Shown here one piece after another: positions 1 to 8,244 of a stretch of DNA of 64,000 nucleotides. Under the pieces are notes generated by a model. It searched no databases. It worked only from the letters and a program-made list of their open reading frames with translations, and was not told where the DNA came from. Both the position numbers and the translations under genes were made by a program. Position 1 is the first letter of the stretch. Each line of letters starts with the position of its first letter. This DNA comes from Bosea sp. ANAM02 (GTDB lineage: Bacteria > Pseudomonadota > Alphaproteobacteria > Rhizobiales > Beijerinckiaceae). The DNA is taken from the NCBI RefSeq assembly GCF_011764485.1, contig NZ_AP022848.1, positions 248,001 through 312,000 on the forward strand, given 5' to 3'.

Positions 1-907
1 CGAGGCTCAAGGTTCGGCCGGGGCGCAGGCCCAGTGCCGAGGCTGCCTCGGTCTGGCCCCTCGCCACGGATTCGATGCCGCCGCGCACGATCTCGGCGAT
101 GAATCCGGCGGTATAGGTGACGAGCGCGGCGAGCAGCGCGACGAATTCAGGGATGACGACGAAGCCGCCGCGATAGTTGAAGCCGCGCAGCACGGGAATG
201 TCCCAGCGCGTGGCGAGGCTGGCCCAGGCGATGGCGAGCGCCGGGACGACCACGATCAGGCCGATGCCGATGGCGAGCAATGGCGCATCCTGGCCGGTGC
301 GGTCCTTGCGGCGGCGCGCCCAGGCGCTGGCCAGCCAGTAGCCGAGCCAGGAGGCGAAGATCGCCAGCGCCGCCCAGCGGAAATTGCCGGGCGCATCCGG
401 CAGCGGCATGGTGAGGCCGCGATTGTTGAGGAACGCGACGCCGAACAGGCCGATGCTCTGGCGCGGCTGCGGCAGGGCGGCGATGACGCCGAAATACCAG
501 AACAGCACGAAGAACAGCAGCGGGATGTTGCGGACGAACTCGATATAGGCGCCAGCGATGGTCGAGAGCAGCCAGTGCGAGGACAGGCGCGCGATGCCGA
601 TGGCGAAGCCGAGCACGGTCGCCAGCACGATCGCGATCACGGTCACCAGCATGGTATTGGCGACGCCGACCCAGAACAGTGCGAAGATATCGTCGGACTG
701 GGTGTACCCGGTCAGCACGAAGGGCACCTCGATGCCCGATGTCCGCCAGAGGAAGTCAAAGCCAGAGGCGATGCCGGCCTTGACCATGTTCTCCGAGGCA
801 TTGCGCACGAAGAACACGGTCAAGCCCACCAGCAGCAGGATCAGGGCGATCTGGTAGAACCAGTCCCGCACGCGCTTGTCGTTGATGAAGGATAGAAAGC
901 TGCTCAC
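1..907 (-). CDS. aapQ: Amino-acid ABC transporter permease AapQ (partial, C-terminus beyond the window)
   Basis: This is an inner-membrane permease of a general L-amino-acid ABC importer of the AapJQMP type. About 302 residues are visible. The protein opens with a short cytoplasmic stretch, then a membrane segment near residues 16-35. A long loop and a typical HisM/GltJ-type permease core with the EFVRNIPLL segment follow. The EAASALGL (EAA) loop that contacts the ATPase lies at the truncated end. I chose the GTG start at 907 because a GAGGTGGT purine stretch lies just upstream and the next frame is a shadow. The binding-protein gene aapJ lies upstream on the same strand, separated by a palindromic element. 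The remaining aap genes should lie to the left of the window. Confidence 0.88.
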   Translation of the reverse strand, partial: MSSFLSFINDKRVRDWFYQIALILLLVGLTVFFVRNASENMVKAGIASGFDFLWRTSGIEVPFVLTGYTQSDDIFALFWVGVANTMLVTVIAIVLATVLGFAIGIARLSSHWLLSTIAGAYIEFVRNIPLLFFVLFWYFGVIAALPQPRQSIGLFGVAFLNNRGLTMPLPDAPGNFRWAALAIFASWLGYWLASAWARRRKDRTGQDAPLLAIGIGLIVVVPALAIAWASLATRWDIPVLRGFNYRGGFVVIPEFVALLAALVTYTAGFIAEIVRGGIESVARGQTEAASALGLRPGRTLSL

Positions 908-932
908 GACCACCTCGACCGAGGTTCGCGGA

Positions 933-1013
933 CGTCATTCCCGGGCTTGACCCGGGAATCTCGTGACGCTTGGGCTGGATTCCGAGATGGCCGGGTCAAG
1001 CCCGGCCATGACG
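933..1013. repeat. Paired palindromic intergenic element
   Basis: Two short hairpins face each other. ATTCCCGGG/CCCGGGAAT sits at 937-959 around CTTGA, and ATGGCCGGG/CCCGGCCAT sits at 987-1009 around TCAAG. The outer ends CGTCAT and ATGACG are themselves inverted. The element lies in the transcribed gap between aapJ and aapQ and resembles a REP/BIME arrangement. Relatives with other cores occur at 8213, 16089, 21021, 28905, 48650 and 60093. Confidence 0.75.
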
Positions 1014-1028
1014 AGCCTTAACCCGCTC

Positions 1029-2063
1029 TCACTGGAAGGGCGGGGTGAAGAGCAGGCCGCCCTTGAGCCAGAGCTGGTTCTGGCCGCGTTCGAGCTTCAG
1101 CGGGGAACCCATGCCGACGGTGCGCTCGTAGCTCTCGCCGTAATTCCCGACCTGCTTGATGGCGTTGTACATCCAGTCGTTCGACAGCCCCATCATCGCG
1201 CCGAAGCCGCCCTCGGCGCCGAGCAGGCGGCGGACTTCCGAGTTCTTGGAGTTCGCCTTCATCTCGTCGACGTTCTTGGAGGTGACGCCGAGCGCCTCGG
1301 CCGCGATCATGCCGTTCAGCACCCAGCGCACGATGAGCTGCCAGCGCTCGTCGCCCCAGCGCGTCACCGGCCCCTGCGGATCGTTCGAGATCGGCTGGGT
1401 CAGGATGACATGCTCTTCCGGGTTCTTGAGCTTGGCGCGCTGGCCGGCGAGGGCGCCGACGCCGGCGGTATAGGCGTCGCAGCGACCGGCGTCATAGGCG
1501 GCGATGGCGTCGTCGTTCTTCTGGAAATTGGTGATGGTGGTCTTGAGGTTGCGTTCGCGGAACCAGTCGGCGGCGTTCTTCTCCTCGGTCGAGCCGGCGG
1601 CGACGCAGACCGAGGCGCCGTCGAGATCGGCGGCCGTCTTGGCATTGGCCGACTTGCGGACGATGAAGGTCTGGCCCTCGTAGAAATTGATGCCCTGGAA
1701 ATTCAGCCCGAGCGTGGCGTTGCGCGAGAAGGTGATGGTCGAGTTGCGCGAGAGCAGGTCGACCTGGCCGGACTGCAGGATGGGCCAGCGCTGCTGCACC
1801 GAGGTCGGCGTGAACTTCACCTTGCCGGCATCGCCGAGCACCGCGGCGGCCAGCGCCTTGCAGTAATCGACGTCGAGGCCGCTCCACTCGCCCTTGTCAT
1901 TGGCGAAGGAAAAGCCGGGCAGGCCGAGATGCACGCCGCATTCGAGATTGCCGCGCGCCTTGATGGCGTCGAGCGTCGGGCTCGGCGCCAATTGCTGCGC
2001 CTGCGCCATCGAAACCCCTGCAGCAAGGAAAGCCGCCGCACCCAAAATCCTGAAGGTCGTCAT
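1029..2063 (-). CDS. aapJ: Amino-acid ABC transporter substrate-binding protein AapJ
   Basis: This is a periplasmic solute-binding protein of 344 residues for a broad-specificity L-amino-acid importer. Residues 1-22 are a signal peptide (basic start, hydrophobic core, AQA cleavage region). The mature part shows the family's early KARGNLECGVHLGLPGFS stretch and a GLDVDYCKALAAAVLGD segment typical of SBP family 3. The length matches Rhizobium AapJ proteins. The start is the ATG at 2063, preceded by GGGGAGA; a longer in-frame reading to 2153 has no signal-peptide logic. It is the first gene of the aap operon, upstream of aapQ. Confidence 0.93.
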   Translation of the reverse strand: MTTFRILGAAAFLAAGVSMAQAQQLAPSPTLDAIKARGNLECGVHLGLPGFSFANDKGEWSGLDVDYCKALAAAVLGDAGKVKFTPTSVQQRWPILQSGQVDLLSRNSTITFSRNATLGLNFQGINFYEGQTFIVRKSANAKTAADLDGASVCVAAGSTEEKNAADWFRERNLKTTITNFQKNDDAIAAYDAGRCDAYTAGVGALAGQRAKLKNPEEHVILTQPISNDPQGPVTRWGDERWQLIVRWVLNGMIAAEALGVTSKNVDEMKANSKNSEVRRLLGAEGGFGAMMGLSNDWMYNAIKQVGNYGESYERTVGMGSPLKLERGQNQLWLKGGLLFTPPFQ

Positions 2064-2159
2064 ATCCGTCTCCCCGAAGCCGTCATGGGCTTTCTGTGTT
2101 GGAGACCGACTATGCAACAGGCGTACCGAAAGCGGTAGCGGCGGAAATGCCAATCCGCG

Positions 2160-3203
2160 TCAGTTGCCGAAGATCGTGTTGAGCTGGCTGCCGACCATGA
2201 TGAAGGTGGTGCGCTTCGGCATCTCCTTCAGCCGGACGGCGCCGATATAGGTCATGGCCGAGCGGACGCCGCCCATCAATTCCTGCATCGTGCCCTCGAC
2301 CGGGCCGCGATAGGGCACCTCGACGGTCTTGCCCTCTGAGGCCCGGTACTTGGCGACGCCGCCGGAATACTTGTTCATCGCCGTGTCCGAGGACATGCCG
2401 TAGAAGGTCATCGCGACCGGCACCTTCTCGCCGTCGCGCTCCTCGTAGCGGATTTCGCCCTCGCATTCGTCATGGCCGGCGAGCATGCCGCCCATCATCA
2501 CGAAATCGGCGCCGCCGCCATAGGCCTTGGCGACGTCGCCCGGCACGGTGAGCCCGCCATCGCCGCAGACGAAGCCCTTCAGGCCATGGGCGGCATCGGC
2601 GCATTCGATGATGGCCGAGAGCTGGGGATAGCCGACGCCGGTCATCTTGCGGGTGGTGCAGACCGAGCCCGGCCCGATGCCGACCTTGACGATATCGGCG
2701 CCGGCCAGGATCAGCGCCTCGGTCATGTCGCCGGTCACGACATTACCGGCCATGATCGCGGCGTCGGGGAAGGCGGCGCGCGTCGCCTTGACCGTGTCGA
2801 CGAATTTCTCGGTATAGCCGTTGGCGACGTCGAGGCAGATCTTCGTGATCGGCGACTGAGCGTGAACCGCCTTCAACTTGTCATGGTCGGAATCCGTGGT
2901 GCCCAGCGAGTAGAAGGCATTGGCGGAGCCGGGCTCGCGGAAGAAGGCGATCAGCTCCTCGGCGCCATAATGCTTGTGCAGGGCGACCATGGCGCCGTGC
3001 CTCAGCAGCGCGCGGGCCATCGCCATGGTGCCGACAACGTCCATATTGGCGGCGATCAGCGGGAATCCCTTCCACTCCTCGCCAGTATGGGCGAAGCGGA
3101 AGGAGCGCTCGACATCGACCTCGGCGCGGCTGCCCAGCGTCGAGCGCTTCGGACGGATCAGCACGTCGCGGAAATCGAGCTTCGGATCATTTTCGATGCG
3201 CAT
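2160..3203 (-). CDS. guaC: GMP reductase
   Basis: GMP reductase converts GMP to IMP with NADPH and release of ammonia, in purine salvage. The 347-residue length equals that of the E. coli enzyme. The IMPDH/GMPR barrel shows the catalytic loop [11 protein letters not shown] with the nucleophile Cys182. The phosphate- and substrate-binding segments [10 protein letters not shown] and [11 protein letters not shown] are also present. There is no CBS insertion, which separates it from IMP dehydrogenase. The ATG at 3203 begins the family-typical [21 protein letters not shown] stretch; an upstream extension lacks homology. It is transcribed toward aapJ with about 96 bases between them. Confidence 0.93.
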   Translation of the reverse strand: MRIENDPKLDFRDVLIRPKRSTLGSRAEVDVERSFRFAHTGEEWKGFPLIAANMDVVGTMAMARALLRHGAMVALHKHYGAEELIAFFREPGSANAFYSLGTTDSDHDKLKAVHAQSPITKICLDVANGYTEKFVDTVKATRAAFPDAAIMAGNVVTGDMTEALILAGADIVKVGIGPGSVCTTRKMTGVGYPQLSAIIECADAAHGLKGFVCGDGGLTVPGDVAKAYGGGADFVMMGGMLAGHDECEGEIRYEERDGEKVPVAMTFYGMSSDTAMNKYSGGVAKYRASEGKTVEVPYRGPVEGTMQELMGGVRSAMTYIGAVRLKEMPKRTTFIMVGSQLNTIFGN

Positions 3204-3319
3204 GACCGGGCCTCTGGCTATCGTGCCGCAGAGCAGGGCCGGCGGCCGCACGCGGGAGAGGCGTGCGCCGATTCATAGCGTCGGGGATGGGGCCGGCGCA
3301 ATCCCGAGCCGGTTTCCGC

Positions 3320-4403
3320 TCAGGCTGCGGCCGCCGGCGGCGCGTTGACACGAGCGTTCTTGCGGATCGTATAGAGCGTCGCGCCGATGACGATGGCGGC
3401 ACCGATCCAGGTCGTCAGCCTGGGAATCTCGGCGAAGAAGACGAAGCCGGTGAAGCTCGCCAGCAGCAGGCGGCTGAAATCGAGCGGCGCCAGCGCCGCC
3501 GCCTCGCCAACCTGATAGGCGCGGGTGATCAGCCACTGCCCGGCCGTGCCGAACAGGCTGAGCGTGATCAGCCAGAACCATTGATCGGGCGTCGGCGGCT
3601 GCCACCAGAGCAAGGTCGGCACGGCCAATAGCACGATCAGCACCATGGCCCTGGTAGAGCAGGATCGTATCGGTGCGCTCGCTCGCGGCAAGCTTGCGAA
3701 CGCTGACCGTGATGGCGGCGCCGCAGATCGCGCCGGCGACCGCGAGCAAGGCGTAGATGTCGAGCCCCTCCGAGCTCGGACGCAGCATGATCAGCACGCC
3801 GACGAAGCCGATCACGGTGGCGGCCCAGCGCCGGCCGTCGACCACCTCCTTGAGAAAGAGCACCGCCGCGATGGTGACGAACAGCACCTGGCTGAAGCCG
3901 ATCGCAGTCGCCTGCGCGAGCGGAATTTTGACGATGGCCGTGAAGCCGCAGAGCATGGAGAGCAGCGTGACCACGCTGCGGAAGATCTGCAGGCCGAGCC
4001 GGTCGGTATGCAGGGCCAGGCGCAGGCTGCCGGCGGCGAAGAGCAGCAGGATCGCGGTCATGATCACCTGCCGGATCAGCAGGATCTGGACGAGCGGGAT
4101 GCCCTGGCCGACATGCTTGATGCCGGCGACCATCACGGCATAGACCAGCATCGCCGAGACCATGAAGACCGAGCCGCGCAGGTTCGGGCTGGCGCCGCGC
4201 CACCAGTAGCGCAGCCGCTGCCGGCGGGTTTCGAGCCAGCCGATCCGGCCCGGCCCGGGGCCGCCGGGCGGTTCGGGCTCGACGATCGGGACAGGACGGG
4301 CGAGACCCGGCTCGGGAGGCGCGGACGCAGCCGGCTCGTGCCAGGGGGCATCGCCCTCGAACCCCGGCCGACCCTGCCGGCCGGACTGCCGCTCCTCGCT
4401 CAT
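3320..4403 (-). pseudogene. DMT/EamA-family transporter, interrupted by a one-base frameshift
   Basis: The N-terminal reading frame (ATG at 4403) has a proline-rich cytoplasmic leader. Several membrane helices of an EamA permease follow, running to ERTDTILLYQ. The frame then becomes nonsense, while the C-terminal helices continue in another frame that ends at 3320 (AMVLIVLLAVPTLLWW through IGAAIVIGATLYTI). Removing one base from the CCC run at 3649-3651 joins the two halves into a normal protein of about 360 residues with around ten helices. The family exports small metabolites or drugs; the substrate cannot be told from sequence. Either the gene is recently inactivated or this is an assembly error. 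The intact flanks argue for a very recent event. Confidence 0.8.
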
Positions 4404-4689
4404 CACCCTCAACCAGTGGTCGGCGGCCGCTCAACGGCCGGGCATTTCATCCCTGCCGCAAATCATTGAGGAAACGCGGCAATTCGGCCAATGACAATGC
4501 GGCATGGCCGCGTTGTCCCGGCCGCGCGACGCGCAGGGGCGGCATACCCGGCACGGGCTGTGCAACGGCCCGAACAGCCTCTAGGAGGAATCCGAAAGGG
4601 ACCTGCCGCTTGACGTCTCAAGACCGCCCCTCGCCCCGGCCACGTGCCGCCCAAACCGCTTCACGCGCCCGACGCAACGGGCCGGGCCG

Positions 4690-5799
4690 ATGAAGATCCT
4701 GCTCGATGATTTCGTCGGCGGCCTGAAGGCGCTGGCGCCCAGCCGCTTTCCCTATCGCCGCTTCGCCCTGGCGCTGGTGCTCGGCGGGCTCGGCGGCTGG
4801 CTCTTCGTGCAGGCCAGGCTGCCTCTGCCCTGGATGCTGGGCTCGATGGTGTTCTGCACCTTTGCCGCCCTGATCAGCCTGCCCGTCGCCGCACCGGCGG
4901 TGATCCGCCCCCCGATGACGGCGGTGATCGGCGTGATGCTCGGCGCCTCCTTCAAGCCCGAGGTCGTCGCGCAACTGCCGAACTGGCTGCCGACGCTGAT
5001 CGGGCTCGTGCTGTTCATGGTCGCCTGCGGGCTGTGCTGCGTCAGCTATTTCCGCCGCGTCGCCGGGTTCGACCCGGTCACCGCCTTCTTCTCGGGCATG
5101 CCGGGCGGCCTGATCGAGATGGTCACGGTCGGCGAAGAGAAGGGCGGCGATGCCCGCATCATCGCGCTGATCCATTCGGCCCGCATCCTGCTCGTCGTGA
5201 TGACGCTGCCCTTCATCGTGCAGTGGATCGGCGGCGTCACGGTGAGCGGCGGGCGCGTCGCCGGCCCATCCATCACGCAGACGCCGCTCGGCTCCGAGCT
5301 CTGGCTGATCGGCTGCGGCATCGTGGGCGTGATCGTCGGGCACTGGCTCAGGATGCCGGCGAAATACCTGCTCGGCCCGATGCTGGTCAGCGCGATCGTT
5401 CATGTCGCGGGCTTGAGCGCCGCGATGCCGCCCTCGGAGATCGTCAATGCGGCGCAGCTCGTACTCGGCGTGACGATCGGCTGCCGCTTCGTCGGCACGC
5501 CGCCGCGCATCATCCTGCGCGTGCTCCTGCTCTCGGTCGGCTCGACCGCGATCCTGCTGGCCCTGACGCTGGGCTTCGCCTGGCTCGTCGCGCTGGTCTC
5601 CGTGCACGGCCATGTCCCGCTGATCCTGGCCTATTCGCCCGGCGGCCTCGCCGAGATGAGCCTGATCGCGCTGGCGCTCCATACCGAGGTCGCCTTCGTC
5701 GCGGCCCACCACATCATCCGCGTCTTCCTGGTGATGGTCTCGGCCGGGCCGATCTTCGGCCTGATCGGCCGGCGAAACAGCAAGGCCGCGGCGGAATAA
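4690..5799 (+). CDS. AbrB family membrane protein (putative ammonia monooxygenase/AbrB duplication family)
   Basis: This is a polytopic inner-membrane protein of 369 residues. It belongs to the COG3180 AbrB-like family, often labelled ammonia monooxygenase without biochemical support. About nine to ten hydrophobic helices fall in two similar halves. Each half carries the family's glycine/proline-rich core: LPLPWMLGSM and FFSGMPGGLIEMV in the first, YLLGPMLVSA and AYSPGGLAEMSLIAL in the second. The PGG(L)xEM repeat is diagnostic. The family is thought to transport small molecules, but the substrate is unknown. The gene stands alone; the next gene is convergent and starts six bases after its stop. 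Confidence 0.85.
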   Translation: MKILLDDFVGGLKALAPSRFPYRRFALALVLGGLGGWLFVQARLPLPWMLGSMVFCTFAALISLPVAAPAVIRPPMTAVIGVMLGASFKPEVVAQLPNWLPTLIGLVLFMVACGLCCVSYFRRVAGFDPVTAFFSGMPGGLIEMVTVGEEKGGDARIIALIHSARILLVVMTLPFIVQWIGGVTVSGGRVAGPSITQTPLGSELWLIGCGIVGVIVGHWLRMPAKYLLGPMLVSAIVHVAGLSAAMPPSEIVNAAQLVLGVTIGCRFVGTPPRIILRVLLLSVGSTAILLALTLGFAWLVALVSVHGHVPLILAYSPGGLAEMSLIALALHTEVAFVAAHHIIRVFLVMVSAGPIFGLIGRRNSKAAAE

Positions 5800-5805
5800 T
5801 CGCCC

Positions 5806-6975
5806 TCAGCCGATAGCGCTGGCGAGGCCGCGCGCGAGCCCGTCCGCCAACGCACTGCGCTGGCTCGCCATGAAGGCGGCGCCGTCGATGCGCTGCCGGT
5901 CTCCTGCGCGGATCGCCGCGACACGCTCCGTCAGGGCACGGGCGAAATCCTCCGCCGTGTCGGCGCGGGTGAAATTGGCCGGCAGCTCGGTGAAACCCCG
6001 GCAGGACAGGGCCGTAGCCACGGCCGGCAGGCCGAGCTGCATCGCCTCGATCGTCTTGAGCTGCACGCCGGTTCCGGCCCGGCTCGACAGGGCGATAAGC
6101 CGGCAGGAGCGCAGGAAATGCTCGGCCGAGGGCACGCGCCCGACCAGCGTCACGGCAAGCGGCGTCCGCAGCGCGGGCGGCACCCGGCCAGCGACCGCAA
6201 TGCGGATATCGTCCGGCAGGAGCGGACAGACCTCACGCAGGAACCATTCGAGGCCGATCAGATTGGGACCCCAGGTCCAGGTGCCGATCAGGCCGATATC
6301 GAAGGCCGGAGCCTCGCCGAGATCATCGGGCGGGGCAGCAGCCGGGCTTCCGGAGACCAGCGGCAGGGCACAGGATTTCTCGCGATAGGCCGGACCGAGC
6401 GCCGCACGGTCTTCCTCGGCCAGCGTCCAGACGAAGCGCGCCTCGTCCCAGAGCCGCCGCTCCAGCCGTTCGAGCAACCGGGCCTCGCGACCGTAAAGCC
6501 GGCGCAGGACTGGATTCTCGGCATGCTCGGCATTCTGGCAGGCCGAAACATGCTCGATATTGTGCTCGACCAGAATGCAGGGCGCGATCCGCAGCAATTC
6601 GGGAAAGGCGCCGGGCAGCATCACGGAATTCAGCACCAGCGCATCGAAGGGTCCCTGCGCCCGCACCGTCTCGACGAAGCGGCCCGCACCGGCGAGCCTG
6701 AGCTTCGCGCAGGCCACGGGCAGCCGGAGCCTGATCGCGGCGGCAAGCCAGCGCAGCTTCTGCGCCCGGGACACCACGACATTCTCGATATCGGCCTCGG
6801 CGACGACGACCGCCTGATCCGGCTCGGCCGGCGCATCGCCGGGGCGCAGGAAGCCGATCGCGGTGACGTCGTGCACCGCCTCGCGCAACGCCGAGAGGAT
6901 CGCCGCATTGGCGATCTCGAAGCCGGTATCGGGCCGGGCAACGGGGATGAGCGAGGTCAGGAAAGCGAGGCGCAA
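5806..6975 (-). CDS. Glycosyltransferase, GT-B fold (GT1/GT4-like)
   Basis: This 389-residue protein has the GT-B layout. The N-terminal half starts with MRLAFLTSLIPV and reaches EHNIEHVSACQNAE. The C-terminal donor-binding half includes IGLIGTWTWGPNLIGLEWFL and the diagnostic segment GTGVQLKTIEAMQLGLPAVAT, which carries the donor-contacting glutamate. It is a cytoplasmic enzyme that probably adds one sugar to a lipid-linked exopolysaccharide repeat. Donor and acceptor cannot be predicted. It converges with the AbrB-family gene and is divergent from the GT2 gene at 7135. The two glycosyltransferases flank a 159-base gap that probably holds both promoters. Confidence 0.85.
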   Translation of the reverse strand: MRLAFLTSLIPVARPDTGFEIANAAILSALREAVHDVTAIGFLRPGDAPAEPDQAVVVAEADIENVVVSRAQKLRWLAAAIRLRLPVACAKLRLAGAGRFVETVRAQGPFDALVLNSVMLPGAFPELLRIAPCILVEHNIEHVSACQNAEHAENPVLRRLYGREARLLERLERRLWDEARFVWTLAEEDRAALGPAYREKSCALPLVSGSPAAAPPDDLGEAPAFDIGLIGTWTWGPNLIGLEWFLREVCPLLPDDIRIAVAGRVPPALRTPLAVTLVGRVPSAEHFLRSCRLIALSSRAGTGVQLKTIEAMQLGLPAVATALSCRGFTELPANFTRADTAEDFARALTERVAAIRAGDRQRIDGAAFMASQRSALADGLARGLASAIG

Positions 6976-7134
6976 GGAGAGAGCTCGTGGGAAGATGGTA
7001 TTCCACTCCTCCCATTGCCCGGGCAGGTCAAGCTGCAGCGCCGGCTATGATCAACAGGTGCTGGCGGCGTTGGTCGCTCTTTCGATAGCGGCGAACACCG
7101 AACCTTAAGTTGCCGCAGCCTAGCTTGCAGACCG

Positions 7135-8190
7135 ATGACCACGGCCCGTCAGACAACCGGACGCGCGACGAGCGACGAGCGAACCCGCTCCGTCGCGCCG
7201 GCTTTCGGCAACCCCGAAAGCTTCGAGGTGGCGGCATGCTCCGCGCCTGAGGAACTAGCCGGGGTCGCGAGCGTCGTCTGCGTCCCGACCTTCAAGCGCC
7301 CGGACATGCTGGAAGCGACATTGCGCTCGCTCGCCGGCCAGAAGGGCGGGCATGATTTCGCGGTGATCGTGGTCGAGAACGAAGGCGCAGAGCGCGCCGG
7401 CGCGGCCCGAGCCAGCGCCCTGCATGCCGCTGGCCTGTTCAAGGGCTTCGTCATCGTCGAGCCGCGCCAGGGCAACTGCAAGGCCTATAATGCCGCCTGG
7501 CGCTGCGCGCTGACGCGCTTTCCCGCGTTGGAACAGGTGCTCGGCATCGATGACGACGAGGAGGCCGAGCCCGGCTGGCTCGATGCTTTCCTCCGGGCGG
7601 CCCGCACGGCGCCGGCCGACTTGTTCGGCGGCTCGGTGACACCCGTCTTCACTGACGCCTCGCGCGCCTGGCTCTCCGCGCACCCGGTATTCCAGTCGCA
7701 TTACGGCGCGTCCGGGCCGGTGCCGATGCTCTATTCCAGCGCCAACTACCTGATCCGGCGCAGCGTGCTGGAAAAGCTGGGCTTTCCCTTCCTCGACGAA
7801 AGCTTCGATTTCACCGGCGGCGGCGACACGGATTTCTTCACCCGCGCGAAAGCCGCCGGCTTCCGCTTCTGGTGGGTGCAGGAGGCGGCACAGCGTGAGA
7901 CGATGCCGGCCCGGCGCAGCGAATTCGCCTGGATCCACGCGCGCGGCCTGCGCAACGGCGCCCTCTCGACCCTGATTCAAAGGCGCGAACATCCCGGCTT
8001 CGCCGGCCGGATCCGCGTGCTCGCGAAATCGCTCGCCTTGCTGGCCGTCGCGATACCGCGAGGCATCGCGCTCGGCCTGCGCACGCGTTCGGGGCTGATC
8101 GGCCTGTATCACCTGCAGGTCGCGATCGGCCGGTTGACCTCGGAATTCACCGGCGCCAACGAGCAGTATCGCAAGCCCGAGAAGAACTAG
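7135..8190 (+). CDS. Glycosyltransferase family 2
   Basis: This 351-residue protein has a GT-A domain. About 45 poorly conserved residues precede the nucleotide-binding strand ASVVCVPTFKRPDMLEATLRSL. The DDDEEAEPGWLDAFL segment supplies the acidic metal-binding motif. A GGGDTDFF stretch resembles the acceptor-side ED motif of GT2 enzymes. The C-terminal region holds one hydrophobic segment (LAKSLALLAVAIPRGIAL) that may associate with the membrane. It presumably acts in exopolysaccharide repeat assembly with its neighbours. It ends about 20 bases before a short palindrome, and the next gene is convergent. An alternative, shorter start inside the first 45 residues is possible. Confidence 0.85.
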   Translation: MTTARQTTGRATSDERTRSVAPAFGNPESFEVAACSAPEELAGVASVVCVPTFKRPDMLEATLRSLAGQKGGHDFAVIVVENEGAERAGAARASALHAAGLFKGFVIVEPRQGNCKAYNAAWRCALTRFPALEQVLGIDDDEEAEPGWLDAFLRAARTAPADLFGGSVTPVFTDASRAWLSAHPVFQSHYGASGPVPMLYSSANYLIRRSVLEKLGFPFLDESFDFTGGGDTDFFTRAKAAGFRFWWVQEAAQRETMPARRSEFAWIHARGLRNGALSTLIQRREHPGFAGRIRVLAKSLALLAVAIPRGIALGLRTRSGLIGLYHLQVAIGRLTSEFTGANEQYRKPEKN

Positions 8191-8212
8191 GGTCGCCCTC
8201 GCTCCCTCAACC

Positions 8213-8243
8213 GGTCATTGCGAGCGTAGCGAAGCAATGACGG
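8213..8243. repeat. Short palindromic intergenic element
   Basis: GTCATTGC at 8214-8221 and GCAATGAC at 8234-8241 form an 8-bp inverted repeat around a GAGCGTAGCGAA-like loop. It lies in the gap between two convergent genes, where a stem-loop could also help end transcription. It shares GTCAT/ATGAC ends with the elements at 933, 16089, 28905, 48650 and 60093. Confidence 0.65.
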
Positions 8244-8244
8244 T

